Shown here piece by piece: positions 1-8,800 of a DNA stretch of 64,000 nucleotides. The notes beneath the pieces are model-generated. The model worked only from the letters and a program-made list of their open reading frames with translations, ran no database searches and was not told where the DNA came from. The stretch's first letter is position 1, and every line of letters starts with the position of its first letter. The DNA is taken from contig NZ_CP194902.1 of NCBI RefSeq assembly GCF_051027545.1, positions 4,092,001 to 4,156,000 on the forward strand, in the 5' to 3' direction. The position numbers and the translations under genes were made by a program. The stretch is from Methylocaldum sp002005105. GTDB lineage: Bacteria > Pseudomonadota > Gammaproteobacteria > Methylococcales > Methylococcaceae.

Positions 1-318
1 CTCCTTCGCGCGCCGATCCGATTGCTCCTCTGCGAGCTTCTCTAAAAGACGCTGGCGTTCCGCAGCGATCTCTTTCTCCAATTCGCTTCTCGCCAAGTCC
101 TTTTCCTTTTCCCAATTCGCGATGTTGCGTTCGCAGGCCTCCTTGGCCGCCAGCGCCTCCAGACGCGCCTGATCCGCAAGCCTCAGCTGCTCCTCTATCT
201 TCCGTTGACGGGCTTGGATGACATCTCTGACGGGGCGATAGAGAAAACGTCGAAGTATCCATACCAGAACGATGAAATTGACGAATTCCAGTACGAAGGT
301 CGTCCAATCGAAGCTCAT
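1..318 (-). CDS. atpF: F-type ATPase Fo subunit b, N-ATPase type (partial, C-terminus off the left edge)
   Basis: Peripheral stalk subunit of the membrane ATPase. The reading frame starts at the ATG whose complement is at 316-318 (protein begins MSFDWTTFVLEFVNFIVLVW) and stays open for 106 codons to position 1, so the C-terminal part is outside the window. One N-terminal membrane helix (about residues 5-22) is followed by a long charged, Glu/Lys/Arg/Ala-rich coiled coil, as expected for subunit b. It lies 9 bp downstream of atpE in the same operon. The alternative would be a delta/b fusion, which cannot be judged from the part seen. Confidence 0.88.
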   Translation of the reverse strand, partial: MSFDWTTFVLEFVNFIVLVWILRRFLYRPVRDVIQARQRKIEEQLRLADQARLEALAAKEACERNIANWEKEKDLARSELEKEIAAERQRLLEKLAEEQSDRRAKE

Positions 319-327
319 TAGACGGCC

Positions 328-594
328 TTATCTCAGTAAATATTCCAGCAGCGGGTTGCGGAACAAAATGATCAATACCACGACCAGCACGTAGATAGCC
401 AAAGATTCGATCATGGCAAGCCCGATAAATAGCGTGCGGGTAATCGCTTTCTCCGCCTCCGGCTGTCGTGCCAGTGCCTCGAGCGCTTGGGAAATCGCCT
501 TGCCCATTGCGATACCCGGAGCCACTACGCCCAAACCAATGGCCAGCGCCGCGCCGACTGTGGACAAGACGACAAACCAAGTCATATCGCTCAT
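328..594 (-). CDS. atpE: F-type ATPase Fo subunit c, N-ATPase type
   Basis: Ring-forming c subunit of 88 residues with two membrane helices joined by the polar loop ARQPE (residues 42-46) that contacts the F1 stalk. The ion-binding carboxylate is Glu63 in helix 2, inside IESLAIY, with Ser64 and Tyr68, which are residues typical of sodium-type rings. In helix 1 the position of the sodium-ligand Gln of Ilyobacter-type rings (G-Q-G) is Met30 here (A-M-G), so the full Gln/Glu/Ser set is not present. The gene sits 3 bp after atpB. Ion specificity cannot be settled from sequence alone. Confidence 0.92.
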   Translation of the reverse strand: MSDMTWFVVLSTVGAALAIGLGVVAPGIAMGKAISQALEALARQPEAEKAITRTLFIGLAMIESLAIYVLVVVLIILFRNPLLEYLLR

Positions 595-597
595 GCA

Positions 598-1284
598 TTA
601 CTCCTTCTCTTGTAGCTGCTGTGTTTGAAGCGCGCCGGCAATGTAAATCAGTGCCAGCATTCCGAAAATATACGCCTGCACGAGTGCTTCCACGATGTGC
701 AACAAGAGCAAGGGTACGGGCGCCAAGAAACCGGCCACCAACAGTACCAAAAGCACCGCAAGTTCAATACTCATGATATTGCCGAATAAACGCACGGCCA
801 GCGCGATTGTTCGGGAAATCTCGCTCAAAAGGTGAAACGGCAACATTAGCGGCGTGGGCGCGAGATAATGACGCAAATATCTCCAGCCGCTGGTTTTCAC
901 CCCGTACCAATGCACGGAAAAAAACACCAAAAACGCCAGAGCTGCCGTCTGGGACAAGTTGGCCGTGGGAGAACCGAGCCCCGGAATTAAACCGGCAAGG
1001 TTGGCTACTACAAGATAGATCCAGAGCGTGCCGATGAACGGCAGCAGTTCCACTCCGTGGGCGGGCGTCACCGCCTGAATAGCCTGCTCCATCAAGCCGA
1101 TCACGCCTTCCAGCATCGCTTGCAGCCCGGACGGCTTATCGACGCTCAGTCTGCGGGTGGCAAGCCAGGAAAAAACGCCCAAAAAAAGCATCAACAACCA
1201 TGTGGTGATTACAGTCGGCCCGATATGGACTGGACCGACATCGAACGACAATAAGGCAATGAGCTCAGCTTGCTCCACAGTCAA
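598..1284 (-). CDS. atpB: F-type ATPase Fo subunit a, N-ATPase type
   Basis: Membrane subunit a, 228 residues, which forms the ion half-channels against the c ring. Several hydrophobic helices are visible, and the family signature with the essential arginine is in the segment ALAVRLFGN (about residues 162-170). The start is a TTG whose first bases overlap the atpQ stop (TTGA); a GTG two codons further in is the alternative. atpR, which in N-ATPase operons normally lies between atpQ and atpB, is absent because the two genes overlap directly. Confidence 0.9.
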   Translation of the reverse strand: MTVEQAELIALLSFDVGPVHIGPTVITTWLLMLFLGVFSWLATRRLSVDKPSGLQAMLEGVIGLMEQAIQAVTPAHGVELLPFIGTLWIYLVVANLAGLIPGLGSPTANLSQTAALAFLVFFSVHWYGVKTSGWRYLRHYLAPTPLMLPFHLLSEISRTIALAVRLFGNIMSIELAVLLVLLVAGFLAPVPLLLLHIVEALVQAYIFGMLALIYIAGALQTQQLQEKE

Positions 1285-1553
1285 TGCTCGCGTACGAACA
1301 GATACACGTTAAAAATGCCGACAATCACCCCGATAATGATGAGACTGACCGTCCAATGAATGGAATAACCCTTGGATAGGCTATCCAGCCACCGCCCCAG
1401 ATAAGCGCCCAAAATTACGGGTATGACCAGCAGCAGTGCCAACACGCCGAGAAAGGCCGTCTGGGATAATAGCGTCGAACGGTCCCGCTCGGCCTGCTCC
1501 ATACGCTTCGCCTGCCGTTCGATCGAACGGCGCAATTTTTCCTGCTCATCCAT
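1281..1553 (-). CDS. atpQ: AtpQ/AtpI-like small membrane protein of the N-ATPase operon
   Basis: Ninety residues. A charged N-terminal stretch (residues 1-27, Arg/Lys/Glu/Gln) is followed by two membrane helices (about 30-52 and 66-86) separated by a short loop with GRWLD. This matches the AtpI/AtpQ family encoded with F-type ATPases, thought to help c-ring assembly or magnesium supply. The start is 1 bp after the atpC stop and the stop overlaps the atpB start, so it is translationally coupled on both sides. Confidence 0.8.
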   Translation of the reverse strand: MDEQEKLRRSIERQAKRMEQAERDRSTLLSQTAFLGVLALLLVIPVILGAYLGRWLDSLSKGYSIHWTVSLIIIGVIVGIFNVYLFVREH

Positions 1554-1554
1554 A

Positions 1555-1953
1555 TCATCGCCCCCGCTCGATTTCCAGCAAACGCTTCAGCATTTCCTCT
1601 TCCAACCGGCGCAGGCTTTGTTTAAGGCCCGCAAGTGTTTCTTCTTCTTTCAACAGTTGTTCCGTTAGCGCTTCGGTGATGCGATTGTAATCGGAATCGC
1701 GGATGTAGCGCCTGGTATTGATGAAAAGCTGATTATCGACGAAGTAGGCCAAGGCGCCCGGCAGCGCCAAATACTGCCAGGGCCCGCCCTCGCACCGGTA
1801 GCGGGCGAGACCGAACACAAGGGCGGTCATGAAGCGCTCGTGATGGGCACGCAACCCGAAGCTGCCGGTAGCGTCCTCTGCGACGAAGCTTTCCACGTCT
1901 TCGATACGCTCGAACTGATCGGAACTCTGTAAGTTCAGAATAAAGGTGCTCAT
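1555..1953 (-). CDS. atpC: F1 ATPase subunit epsilon, N-ATPase type
   Basis: Epsilon subunit, about 132 residues, of the central stalk. I place the start at the ATG giving MSTFILNLQS because this matches the family N-terminus; the frame is open 19 codons further upstream with an unrelated sequence. The N-terminal beta domain carries the usual FGLRAHHERFMT-type segment and the C-terminal part is a long helical hairpin rich in Glu/Leu/Arg. N-ATPase operons normally begin with atpD directly before atpC. Here 255 bp of non-coding DNA and a divergent glycosidase gene precede it, so atpD is not in the window. Confidence 0.85.
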   Translation of the reverse strand: MSTFILNLQSSDQFERIEDVESFVAEDATGSFGLRAHHERFMTALVFGLARYRCEGGPWQYLALPGALAYFVDNQLFINTRRYIRDSDYNRITEALTEQLLKEEETLAGLKQSLRRLEEEMLKRLLEIERGR

Positions 1954-2208
1954 GTTACCGGGGTATCTTCGATATTCCCGAAAACTTTGTAAACACGCGC
2001 TCCTGAACAATGGTCGAAATATGCGAAAAGCGCGGAGCGCGATTGTTTCATAGCTTTCTTAAAGCTCATCTTCTGTAAAATCCTTAGACTATGACCCTTT
2101 GATAAGGCGGCCTAGCAGCGAATCGGGTGGAAATAACAGCTATTTTCAAGGATGGAGCGCAACCAAAACGAGAAAGCCGCCGCCGAAACGCTAATTCATT
2201 GAGAAGAC

Positions 2209-3558
2209 ATGATGGATAACCTTCAGTTTCCCGCCGATTTTATCTGGGGTGCAGCCACCTCCGCCTATCAGATCGAAGGCTCGCCTTTGGCTGACGGCGC
2301 AGGCCCCAGCAACTGGCATCGTTTTTGCTGTGTACCGGGGGCAATTCTCAACGGGGACACCGGCGACCTCGCTTGCGACCACTATCGGCGCTGGGCGGAC
2401 GACGTGAAGCTCATGAAGGAACTGGGCCTCAAGGCTTACCGCTTCAGTATCGCCTGGAGCCGCGTACTGCCGAACGGACGCGGAAAACCGAATGAGAAAG
2501 GTTTGGACTTCTACCGTAATCTCGCGGACGCGCTGATCGCAAACGGCATCGAGCCGTTCGTGACGCTGCATCACTGGGACCTCCCGACGGCGCTGGATGA
2601 TCTCGGCGGATGGGCCAACCGGGACGCGGCTCATTGGTTCGCCGACTACGCTCATCTGATGTTCCAAGCCTTGGAAGACAGGGTTCGGCATTGGACCACG
2701 CTCAACGAACCCTGGGTGATCGTAGATGCCGGTTACATGCACGGCGTCCATCCGCCGGGTCTCAAGTCGCTCGAAAAAACGCCGCTGGCGGCTCACAATC
2801 TGCTGCGCGGTCATGCTCAAGCGGTACAAGCCTTTCGCGCAGACGGCAAAGGCCAAATCGGTTTGGTGGTAAACCTTGAGCCCAAGTATGCCGCCTCGAA
2901 CGATCCCGAGGATGCGGCCGCCATGGCGAGAACCCATGCCTATATGAACCGGCAATTTCTCGACCCCGTTTTCCTCGGCGCGTATCCCGACGAACTTTCC
3001 GATATATTCGGACGCGATTGGCCCCGTTTTCCTGAAAGCGATCTAAAGCTGATACGGGAACCCATCGATTTTCTCGGCATCAATTACTACACCCGGTCGG
3101 TAGTCCGCAGCGACCCGTCCTCGCCGCCTTTCTATGCCGCGCCAGTACCGCAAACGAACGCCGAACATACGGAAATGAATTGGGAGGTATTTCCGGCCGG
3201 GTTGAAATCCTGCCTGCTCTGGGTAACAAGGCGCTACGGCGATATCCCGCTGTATATCACCGAAAACGGGGCCGCTTTTGCCGATCCGGCACCGGCGAAA
3301 GGATATCTAGAAGACCTGCGCCGAATCGACTATTTTCGGACCCATCTCCGCGCGGCGCATGAAGCCATTCGGGAGGGCGCTAATTTGAAAGGCTATTTCG
3401 CCTGGTCTCTGCTCGACAATTTCGAATGGGCCTGCGGTTTTTCCAAGCGGTTCGGCTTAGTACATGTCGATTACCGCACTCAGAAGAGGACTCCCAAAGC
3501 CAGCGCATCGTTTTTCCGGCAGGTTATAGAGAGCAACGGGGCAGCGATCTGGGATTGA
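2209..3558 (+). CDS. Beta-glucosidase, glycoside hydrolase family 1
   Basis: 449 residues, normal length for GH1. It hydrolyses terminal beta-glucosides with retention of configuration. The acid/base Glu167 is in TLNEPW and the nucleophile Glu352 in YITENG. The N-terminal GH1 signature FPADFIWGAATSAYQIEG (residues 7-24) and the substrate-binding HHWDLP are present. There is no signal peptide, so it is cytoplasmic. GAGAAG lies just upstream of the ATGATG start. It is divergent from the ATPase operon and has no transporter or regulator beside it, so its natural substrate is not indicated by context. Confidence 0.93.
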   Translation: MMDNLQFPADFIWGAATSAYQIEGSPLADGAGPSNWHRFCCVPGAILNGDTGDLACDHYRRWADDVKLMKELGLKAYRFSIAWSRVLPNGRGKPNEKGLDFYRNLADALIANGIEPFVTLHHWDLPTALDDLGGWANRDAAHWFADYAHLMFQALEDRVRHWTTLNEPWVIVDAGYMHGVHPPGLKSLEKTPLAAHNLLRGHAQAVQAFRADGKGQIGLVVNLEPKYAASNDPEDAAAMARTHAYMNRQFLDPVFLGAYPDELSDIFGRDWPRFPESDLKLIREPIDFLGINYYTRSVVRSDPSSPPFYAAPVPQTNAEHTEMNWEVFPAGLKSCLLWVTRRYGDIPLYITENGAAFADPAPAKGYLEDLRRIDYFRTHLRAAHEAIREGANLKGYFAWSLLDNFEWACGFSKRFGLVHVDYRTQKRTPKASASFFRQVIESNGAAIWD

Positions 3559-3862
3559 GCGCGACCGCTTGAAGACATGTCCACCATGAGTCCGGTTCAG
3601 TCGTGGCCGCCGACGCGAAGGTTGAACGCGCTCTACGACGCGAATAGGCATCGAAACGGCTCACCAACACTTTCGCATCGTAATTCGATCTAAAAACAAC
3701 GTTGTTATCATTCGGTGCTTACAAGATAATCTTCAATTGCGCGCAACACACTATTCACCTGGTTGCTATAATGCGCGGCCATGCAAAAACCGAAGTACTA
3801 CCCTCGGCTGAGGGTAACATTCAGTTTTGACACATAAGAAAAATTTCGAGGAGGAACTGCAC
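3559..3862. other. Intergenic region with a possible promoter for the following small genes
   Basis: No gene seen. A perfect 12-bp palindrome (AACAACGTTGTT) lies at 3695-3706 and a consensus -10 box (TATAAT) at 3767-3772, about 90 bp before the first small gene. No convincing -35 box is placed 16-18 bp upstream of it, so the promoter call is tentative. Confidence 0.3.
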
Positions 3863-4123
3863 ATGCGAAAAATCAGCACCTTAGTTTTGAGTACGAGTCT
3901 ACTCATAACCGTGGCGCCCTGCGCCCTCTCCGACGAGGACTCTCGTTATCCTGCGCACCACTTCAAACCCTCGGTGATTTATCAGGATCACCAATTGATC
4001 GCCCAAACAGACTCACACTCTTCCGCCGATAGCCACTCCGATACCCACGCAGATCCCAAGTATCCGGGTTCCAGCTTCACTCCAACGGTCATTTATCAGA
4101 ACCCTGAATTCGTCAAGAAGTAG
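3863..4123 (+). CDS. Small secreted protein with two internal repeats, unknown function
   Basis: Start chosen at the ATG 6 nt after GAGGAGGA, giving MRKISTLVLSTSLLITVAPC and a clear signal peptide (cleavage near Ala/Leu-Ser, residues 21-24). The mature part is about 62 residues and consists of two copies of one motif: Asp-x-Arg/Lys-Tyr-Pro-x3-Phe-x-Pro-Ser/Thr-Val-Ile-Tyr-Gln (about residues 27-41 and 65-79). A His/Ser/Asp-rich linker, with several His-Ser and His-Ala pairs, joins them. I do not recognise the family. The duplication and His-rich linker could suggest metal or protein binding, but this is a guess. Next to it lie small membrane-protein genes on the same strand. Confidence 0.7.
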   Translation: MRKISTLVLSTSLLITVAPCALSDEDSRYPAHHFKPSVIYQDHQLIAQTDSHSSADSHSDTHADPKYPGSSFTPTVIYQNPEFVKK

Positions 4124-4207
4124 GCTCGATAACATTCGAGTACTTTGGAATGCACCGTTGGTCCCGATGCAAACCGTATTTGGATCGCTAATTTTCGGGA
4201 GAAACAT

Positions 4208-4459
4208 ATGTCCGATTTGTCGTCCCCTAGGTCGAAGTCAGGCGTCAGCCTGAAGACGATTTTCGAGCGTCTGAACGGAGAGGTTTTTTTGAATTATCCG
4301 CTGCTGACCAGCCTGTTCGTGACGGATTTTGCTTTGTTGAGCTTCGGACGAGAGCCCCTGCTGCTCCGATTCTTGCTGCTCGCAGGCTTGGTTTATCTGG
4401 CAATGTTCTTCAGCGCAAAATCGTTCGTATCCGGCTCCAGCGCTGAAAAACAGCCTTGA
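4208..4459 (+). CDS. Small membrane protein, unknown family (paralogue of the gene at 4695)
   Basis: 83 residues, starting at the ATG after GGGAGA; an in-frame upstream extension lacks such a site. Two hydrophobic stretches (about residues 30-46 and 50-70) suggest a helical hairpin in the inner membrane with a charged, Ser-rich N-terminus. The core, with pattern Leu-x-x-Pro-x-x-Thr-Ser-Leu-Phe, then Phe-Ala-x-Leu, then Pro-x-Leu-Leu, then Leu-Val-Tyr, recurs in the protein encoded 236 bp further on. The function is unknown. Confidence 0.65.
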   Translation: MSDLSSPRSKSGVSLKTIFERLNGEVFLNYPLLTSLFVTDFALLSFGREPLLLRFLLLAGLVYLAMFFSAKSFVSGSSAEKQP

Positions 4460-4542
4460 CCGAAAGTTGGGGCTCCACCAGTTAGAGCAACAACCCTAAC
4501 CTTACTTCAATAAGTTCTTCTTTCACTGAAGAGGAGAAGACG

Positions 4543-4698
4543 ATGGGAAAAATCACCGATTGCTTGGTCGTCGCACTATCGTGCGGCGACAACAAGACCG
4601 CTTGTAACGGCTCGATGATGGAGCCGTACCACCGCTACGCCGAAATCATGTTCGCTGGTGCCAGTGCCGCTAACTCAGTCAACGGAGTGCGGACATGA
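4543..4698 (+). CDS. 51-residue unknown protein, translationally coupled to the next gene
   Basis: Short frame beginning MGKITDCLVVALSCGDNK, preceded at good distance by GAGGAGAAG and ending in a TGA that overlaps the start of the next gene (ATGA at 4695-4698). Three cysteines and two adjacent Met residues are visible; no membrane helix or known motif is. The ribosome site and coupling are the arguments that it is translated; it may act mainly as a leader for the membrane protein downstream. Confidence 0.5.
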   Translation: MGKITDCLVVALSCGDNKTACNGSMMEPYHRYAEIMFAGASAANSVNGVRT

Positions 4699-5120
4699 AT
4701 ACCGTAAAGGAACCTGAGTCTGGAACCCGCATCATTGACTGGCAGAAATCGCTCGCCATCATATTGGATCATCCTATCCAAACCAGTCTCTTTATCGTTA
4801 CGTTTGCCTTTCTTCTCCTAGTCGAGCCTCCCGTTCTGCTGTCGCTCTTGCTACTCTCGATACTGGTTTATTTTATTTTTGCACTTGGCGAACGCTTGTC
4901 TCGCGTCGCGGATCGGCCTGAGAGCAGTTTGGATTTAACCGAAAAGCACGTCCCAACTACCGGAGCGGCCGTTGCCGAAAACATTGCAGCAGCATCGGCA
5001 ACCACAAAAGAAAAACCGAGAAGTCCGGCAAGACGGACTACACAAAGAGGGAGCGATTCGCAGAAGGCACAAGCGAAACCGCAGAGGAGCCGGCAAAGAG
5101 CCTCGAAAAATCCCCAATAG
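4695..5120 (+). CDS. Membrane protein with basic C-terminal tail, unknown family
   Basis: 141 residues. Residues 25-66 form two membrane helices related to the 4208 protein (same Pro-x-x-Thr-Ser-Leu-Phe, Phe-Ala and Leu-Val-Tyr pattern). From about residue 75 the chain becomes soluble: an Ala/Glu-rich stretch, then a strongly basic Ser/Arg/Lys/Gln tail (residues 107-141) that looks disordered and could bind nucleic acid or another polyanion. The start overlaps the stop of the 51-residue ORF. A hairpin terminator candidate follows at 5185. Function not recognised. Confidence 0.7.
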   Translation: MNTVKEPESGTRIIDWQKSLAIILDHPIQTSLFIVTFAFLLLVEPPVLLSLLLLSILVYFIFALGERLSRVADRPESSLDLTEKHVPTTGAAVAENIAAASATTKEKPRSPARRTTQRGSDSQKAQAKPQRSRQRASKNPQ

Positions 5121-5184
5121 GATCGGGAGTCATTTGATGATTAGCGACACAGGCTGCGTGACGCTCGACGAAGGACTCGGGAAC

Positions 5185-5212
5185 ACCTGACGGGAACTCG
5201 TCCCCGTCAGGT
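5185..5212 (+). terminator. Hairpin, candidate terminator for the small membrane-protein genes
   Basis: A perfect 10-bp stem (ACCTGACGGG / CCCGTCAGGT) with an 8-nt loop lies 65 bp after the last stop. It is followed by TCATCATTT rather than a pure T run, so it may be a weak intrinsic terminator or an RNA-stabilising hairpin. Confidence 0.55.
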
Positions 5213-5346
5213 TCATCATTTCGAGAACCGAACGGATACGGTGAGGCTCGGCTCTCATCTCCAGCGCGAATTGCGGAAAGCGAGGATGGCTTGGCGACGA
5301 TTTTTCTCTAAAACGGAAACCGCGCTGCCCTCCTCTTCTTAACTCT

Positions 5347-5781
5347 TTAACTCTCGCCGACCACGTTGATCTTCTTCGGCTGTATGGCGGCTTTCTTCGG
5401 TATGGAAATTTCCAGTACACCGTTTTTGCAGCGCGCCGTGATGCCTTCTGCATCGGCCGTATCCGGCAGCGAGAAGCGGCGATGAAAAGACCCATAAACC
5501 CGCTCGACGCGTTTCAGCCCTTCGCGGCGGACTGTAGCCTCGGTTTGCCGCTCGCCTTTCAGCGTCAGTATGCCGTTCTCCATCATGATATCGATGCTGT
5601 CCGAGCTTACGCCGGGAAGATCGGCCCAGAGGATATAGCGGTCCGGCTCCTCTTTGATGTCCACGGCGGGAGTCCATTCCGCGGTGGCCGCGGTGTCGGT
5701 ACCGGGGCGGGCGCCTTCGAATGAACGCTCCAACTCTCTTTGGAGCTGATTCAAAAGACTCCAGGGCTCATATCGAGTCAT
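5347..5781 (-). CDS. Small heat-shock protein, Hsp20/alpha-crystallin family
   Basis: 144 residues, an ATP-independent holdase that keeps unfolding proteins soluble in the cytoplasm. The alpha-crystallin domain spans about residues 35-140, with the family pattern Ala-Asp-Leu-Pro-Gly-Val (53-58), the Asn-Gly-x-Leu-x-x-Lys-Gly strand and the conserved Gly-Val-Leu-Glu-Ile near the C-terminus. A strong ribosome site (AAAGGAG) precedes the ATG. It is a single gene, convergent with the small-gene cluster and downstream of purL. Confidence 0.93.
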   Translation of the reverse strand: MTRYEPWSLLNQLQRELERSFEGARPGTDTAATAEWTPAVDIKEEPDRYILWADLPGVSSDSIDIMMENGILTLKGERQTEATVRREGLKRVERVYGSFHRRFSLPDTADAEGITARCKNGVLEISIPKKAAIQPKKINVVGES

Positions 5782-5862
5782 CGTGATGATCTCCTTTGTT
5801 GGAAGAGTTTCTGCTCTAAACCCAATATGGAGGTGAGACCTGGTTTTTCAAGTACTCGCGAA

Positions 5863-8800
5863 TCAGCCGACCCAGACCCTTGCATTTCGAAACAGACGCA
5901 TCCACGGACCGTACTCGCCCCATGTCCTCGGATGCCAGGAATTCTGCACGGTACGGAAGCACCGTTCCGGATGCGGCATCATGATGGTGAAGCGACCGTC
6001 AAGGGTAGTCAAACCGGTAATCCCCAGCGGCGAGCCGTTCGGATTATGTGGAAATGCCTCGGTAATTTTTCCGTAAGTATCCGTGTAACAGAGCGAGACT
6101 ACGCCGAGGCTGAGCGCCTTGCGCGTATCGTCGTGAAATTCGGCCCGCCCTTCGCCGTGCGAGACGACAACCGGGATGCGCGATCCTTCCATGCCGGCAA
6201 ACAAGATGGACGGCGACCGCTGGACTTCCACCAATGCGACGCGCGCTTCGAATTGCTCCGACTCGTTGCGGACGAAGCGTGGCCAGTGCACGGCGCCGCG
6301 AATCAACCCAGCGAGATGTGACATCATCTGGCAGCCGTTGCAAACGCCCAGACCGAATGTATCCTGCCGTTCGAAGAACGCCTGGAATTCGTCGCGGCCA
6401 CGGCTATTGAGCAATATCGATTTCGCCCAACCGCCCCCGGCGCCCAAGACGTCGCCATAAGAAAATCCACCGCAAGCGGCCAAACCGACGAAATCGCGAA
6501 GGCTCGCGTGTCCCGACAGGATATCGCTCATATGCACATCTACCGCCGTGAAGCCGGCGCGGTCGAACGCCGCCGCCATCTCCACATGGCCATTCACGCC
6601 CTGTTCCCGGAGTATCGCCACGCGCGGACGACCTTTAGCAATAAAAGGCGCAGCGACATCGCCGTCGGGATCGAAGCTCAGCTCGGCGCTAAGGCCGGGG
6701 TCGTTCTCGTCCACGATGGCTTCGAATTCCTGCCGTGCGCAGTCCGGATTATCGCGCAAGGCCTGCATGCGATAGCTGGTTTCCGCCCAAGTCCGCTGCA
6801 GTTCGGCGCGGGACTGCGACAGCAAGATCTCATCGCCCCGCCAGAACGCGATTTGCTTGTCGGTATTGGGCATGCCGATAACATGGCTGATCCCGTGGAG
6901 CCCCGACCGATCGAGCAGCTCCGTGACCGCGCTCAAGTCTGTCTCGCGAACCTGCACCACGGCCCCCAATTCTTCGCAAAACAGCGCAGCAACCGCGTCT
7001 TCGCCAAGAGCGGAAATGTCGATTTCGAGGCCGCAACGTGCCGCGAAAGCCATTTCGGAGAGCGTCGCGAACAACCCGCCGTCGGACCGGTCATGATAAG
7101 CCAGCAACCGGCCGTCCTCGTTCAAGGATTGGATTGCGGCGAAAAAGGATTTGAACAACGCCGGATCGTCGAGATCCGGGGATTCGCCCCCCATTTGTCC
7201 GTAGACTTGAGCCAGGGCAGAACCGCCCAATCGATTCCTGCCCTGGCCGAGATCGATCAGAATCAGGCGCGTCGGACCGCAGTCGAGCCGTAGCTCCGGC
7301 GTCAAGGTGCGGCGAACGTCAATGACCGGCGCGAATGCTGAAATGATCAGCGACAGCGGCGACGTCATGACGACATCGCGTTCGTTCTGCCGCCATACCG
7401 TTTTCATGGACAGCGAATCTTTCCCAACCGGAATGGCGATGCCCAGGGCGGGACACAGGTCCAGACCAACAGCTTTTACCGTATCGAACAGCTTGGCGTC
7501 TTCACCGGACGCGCCGGCTGCCGCCATCCAGTTGGCGGAAAGCTTCACCTGGCTTAAGGAGCCGATACTGGCGGCTGCGATATTGGTCAAAGCCTCTCCG
7601 ACAGCCATGCGGCCGGATGCCGGGGCATCGATGACCGCCAAGGGCGTACGCTCCCCCATGGCCATCGCTTCGCCGGTATACGCCCGAAAACCCGAGACCG
7701 TCACCGCTACGTCCGCGACCGGTACCTGCCATGGTCCGACCATTTGATCGCGCGCCACCAAACCACCGACCGAACGATCCCCGATCGTGATCAAAAAACG
7801 CTTATCCGCTACGGCAGGAAAATTCAATACTCGCCGAGCCGCCTCGCGGATTGCTATGCCATCACGGCAAATGGGAGATTGCGCGCCACGATTTCTCGTG
7901 ACATCGCGCCGCATCTTCGGCGGCTTGCCGAATAGCAGCGCCATGGGAATATCGATCGGGTGGGTACCGAATTGACTGTCGCTGAGGACCAGGCGCTCTT
8001 CTTCCGTCGCGTAGCCGATCACGGCATAGGGACAGCGCTCGCGCTCGCAGAAGGCCCGAAATCGGTCCACTGCCTCCGGTTTGAGCGCGAGCACGTATCG
8101 TTCCTGCGATTCGTTGCACCAAATCTGCATCGGTGACATGCCCGGCTCGTCGATGAGTATGTTCCGCAGTTCGAAACGCCCGCCCCGACCCGAGTCGTGA
8201 ATGATCTCGGGCACTGCATTCGACAACCCGCCGGCGCCGACATCGTGGATGGACAAGATTGGGTTGTCCTCGCCCAACGCGGTGCAGCGGTTGATCACTT
8301 CCTGGCAGCGCCGCTGCATCTCGGGGTTTTCCCGCTGGACGGACGCGAAGTCCAAATCCTCGGCGCTCTCCCCCGATGCCACGGAAGATGCGGCTCCACC
8401 GCCAAGACCGATGAGCATGGCGGGGCCGCCGAGTACCACGATGGGCGCGCCGGGCGGGATCGTTTCCTTGGCGAGATGCTGCGGCCGGATATTTCCCATT
8501 CCGCCGGCGATCATGATCGGCTTGTGATAGCCATGCAGCCCTGAACCGTCCGGAGCCGGCTGTTCGAATGTGCGGAAATAGCCGCACAAGTTAGGGCGGC
8601 CGAATTCATTGTTGAACGCCGCCCCGCCGATCGGTCCTTGCAGCATGATTTCGAGGGCGGAGGCGATCCGGTCCGGCTTGCCGTGATCCCGTTCCCACGG
8701 CTGCTCGAATCCCGGGATGCGAAGGTGGGATACGGAAAAGCCGGTGAGTCCGGCTTTGGTTTGCGACCCCCGTCCGGTAGCCGCCTCATCGCGAATTTCA

